A stretch of 64,000 nt of DNA from Faecalibacter macacae (lineage in GTDB: Bacteria > Bacteroidota > Bacteroidia > Flavobacteriales > Weeksellaceae), in NCBI RefSeq assembly GCF_003687725.1, contig NZ_RDOJ01000002.1:125249-189248 (forward strand), given 5' to 3'. The notes under the pieces were generated by a model. The model was not told the origin of the DNA and did not search any database. It was given only the letters and a program-made list of their open reading frames with translations. Of this stretch, positions 63,362-64,000 are shown in pieces. The translations under genes were made by a program, and so were the position numbers. The stretch's first letter is position 1; every line of letters starts with the position of its first letter.

Positions 63362-64000
63362 TTGACGCAATTTATAAAAAATAAGTTTTTCAATTTGTTT
63401 ACAAACGCATTTAAATCCATATTATTTTTAAGTCCGGCCATGGTTTGTACTATAACTTTTGGTCAGATAACTGAAAATAATACAAATAAAGATAACTCTA
63501 AAATAATTACAGATAGTATAAAATTAGATACTGTTATTAATGTAAAGAAAGAACAATTAGAGTTTATCGTGGATAGGGAGTCTGAAGACGAAAGACATGA
63601 TCTTAAAAAACGTACATCATATTTTTTACGCAATGCTCGCGTAACATATGGTGATATGTCTATATACGCTGATTACATTGAATTGAATTGGAACACTGGT
63701 GATGTGTATGCCGAAGGAAAAAGAGATTCTATCGGTCAGATAATTGAACCTACAAAATTTGTTCAAGGTCAACAAGAATTTACGCAAGATGCATTTAAAG
63801 TTAACTTTAAAACTAAAGTTGGAATTGCATACAATGTGCGTATGACTGAAGGTGAAGGTGTAATTACAGCTGATAAAGTAAAACGTGTAAACGACTCTAT
63901 TATGTATATGAATAGAGCCGAGTATACAACAGATAGTTACTTTAAAGATGGTAAAACGTCAGATAGAGATTATTTCATTCGTACATCTCCAGGGAAACTT
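63362..64000 (+). CDS. lptD: LptD/OstA-like LPS assembly protein, N-terminal part (partial)
   Basis: The frame is open from 63356 to the window end. Residues FLRNARVTYGDMSIYADYIELNWNTGDVYAEG and VGIAYNVRMTEGEGVITADKVKR match the OstA-like N-terminal repeats of the flavobacterial LptD family. The start is unclear: TTG at 63362 or TTG at 63395 both give a signal peptide ending ITFGQ, and the ATG at 63440 gives none. A TAATTTTG box (63357-63364) overlaps the first TTG and favours 63395. LptD inserts LPS in the outer membrane. Confidence 0.8.
   Translation, partial: MTQFIKNKFFNLFTNAFKSILFLSPAMVCTITFGQITENNTNKDNSKIITDSIKLDTVINVKKEQLEFIVDRESEDERHDLKKRTSYFLRNARVTYGDMSIYADYIELNWNTGDVYAEGKRDSIGQIIEPTKFVQGQQEFTQDAFKVNFKTKVGIAYNVRMTEGEGVITADKVKRVNDSIMYMNRAEYTTDSYFKDGKTSDRDYFIRTSPGKL

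Overview
The window is a piece of an AT-rich chromosome from a flavobacterium (phylum Bacteroidota, class Flavobacteriia, probably family Weeksellaceae; the genus cannot be fixed from this sequence). The evidence is: type IX secretion (a PorT homologue and two proteins with T9SS type A sorting tails), families such as DUF6452, DUF6048, DUF3078 and DUF5694, putative promoters of the Bacteroidota form TAnnTTTG upstream of many genes, and an apparent lack of Shine-Dalgarno sequences. Almost every gene is a recognisable core gene. I see no prophage, insertion sequence, CRISPR array, rRNA or tRNA.

Layout. 1-1.4 kb: the end of rlmD followed by two envelope proteins (DUF6452 and DUF6048). 1.4-1.6 kb: an intergenic region holding a candidate small RNA on the minus strand. 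1.7-3.1 kb: rpsF-rpsR-rplI. 3.2-8.0 kb (minus): a lipoprotein superoxide dismutase and the haem operon hemA-hemC-hemD-hemE, with a divergent AraC-type regulator at 8.2-9.1 kb. 9.2-11.3 kb: secreted endonuclease I with a T9SS tail, a frameshifted lipoprotein gene, and a tiny protein that is little more than a T9SS tail. 11.4-14.1 kb (minus): rplM-rpsI-rpsB-tsf, with structured spacers before rpsB and tsf. 14.2-18.5 kb (minus): FAH-family hydrolase, then hypothetical-ubiE-porT-acyl-CoA dehydrogenase. 18.6-20.7 kb: a KASIII-like synthase and aroC. 20.7-23.5 kb: a LytTR two-component pair and a DUF5694 protein, bounded on both sides by identical 30-bp terminator hairpins. 23.5-26.3 kb (minus): a small exported protein, queG and ruvB, separated by a palindromic repeat and a heptamer microsatellite. 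26.4-34.7 kb (plus): hemH, two tandem DUF3078 genes, hutI, a YicC/YloC family nuclease, gmk, an alpha/beta hydrolase, a membrane protein and a broken DUF695-RraB gene. 34.7-42.4 kb (minus): an NlpC/P60 peptidase, an O-methyltransferase, a lipocalin-like protein, acs, an M48 lipoprotein peptidase and mutS. 42.5-52.8 kb: a SpoU methyltransferase, an OmpA-family protein and folK (both minus), then sppA and the cell-shape operon mreB-mreC-mreD-mrdA-rodA. 52.9-63.3 kb (minus): GNAT, dgt, the lemA-TPM-TPM operon, two cold-shock-domain genes, an MCE protein in one operon with two iron-sulfur (heterodisulfide-reductase-like) proteins, and an amidase. The right edge holds the start of an LptD-like gene.

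Main themes are translation, haem and queuosine synthesis, peptidoglycan and cell shape, envelope lipid transport and type IX secretion. The best leads for something undescribed are regulatory RNAs: the candidate trans-acting small RNA near 1.48 kb, the folded leader of rpsB near 13.1 kb, and the long self-complementary leader of the cold-shock gene near 58.1 kb. Two genes (10.3-10.9 kb and 33.9-34.7 kb) are broken at short T tracts, which could be real decay or assembly error. Promoter calls rest on motif matching by eye and should be read as predictions.
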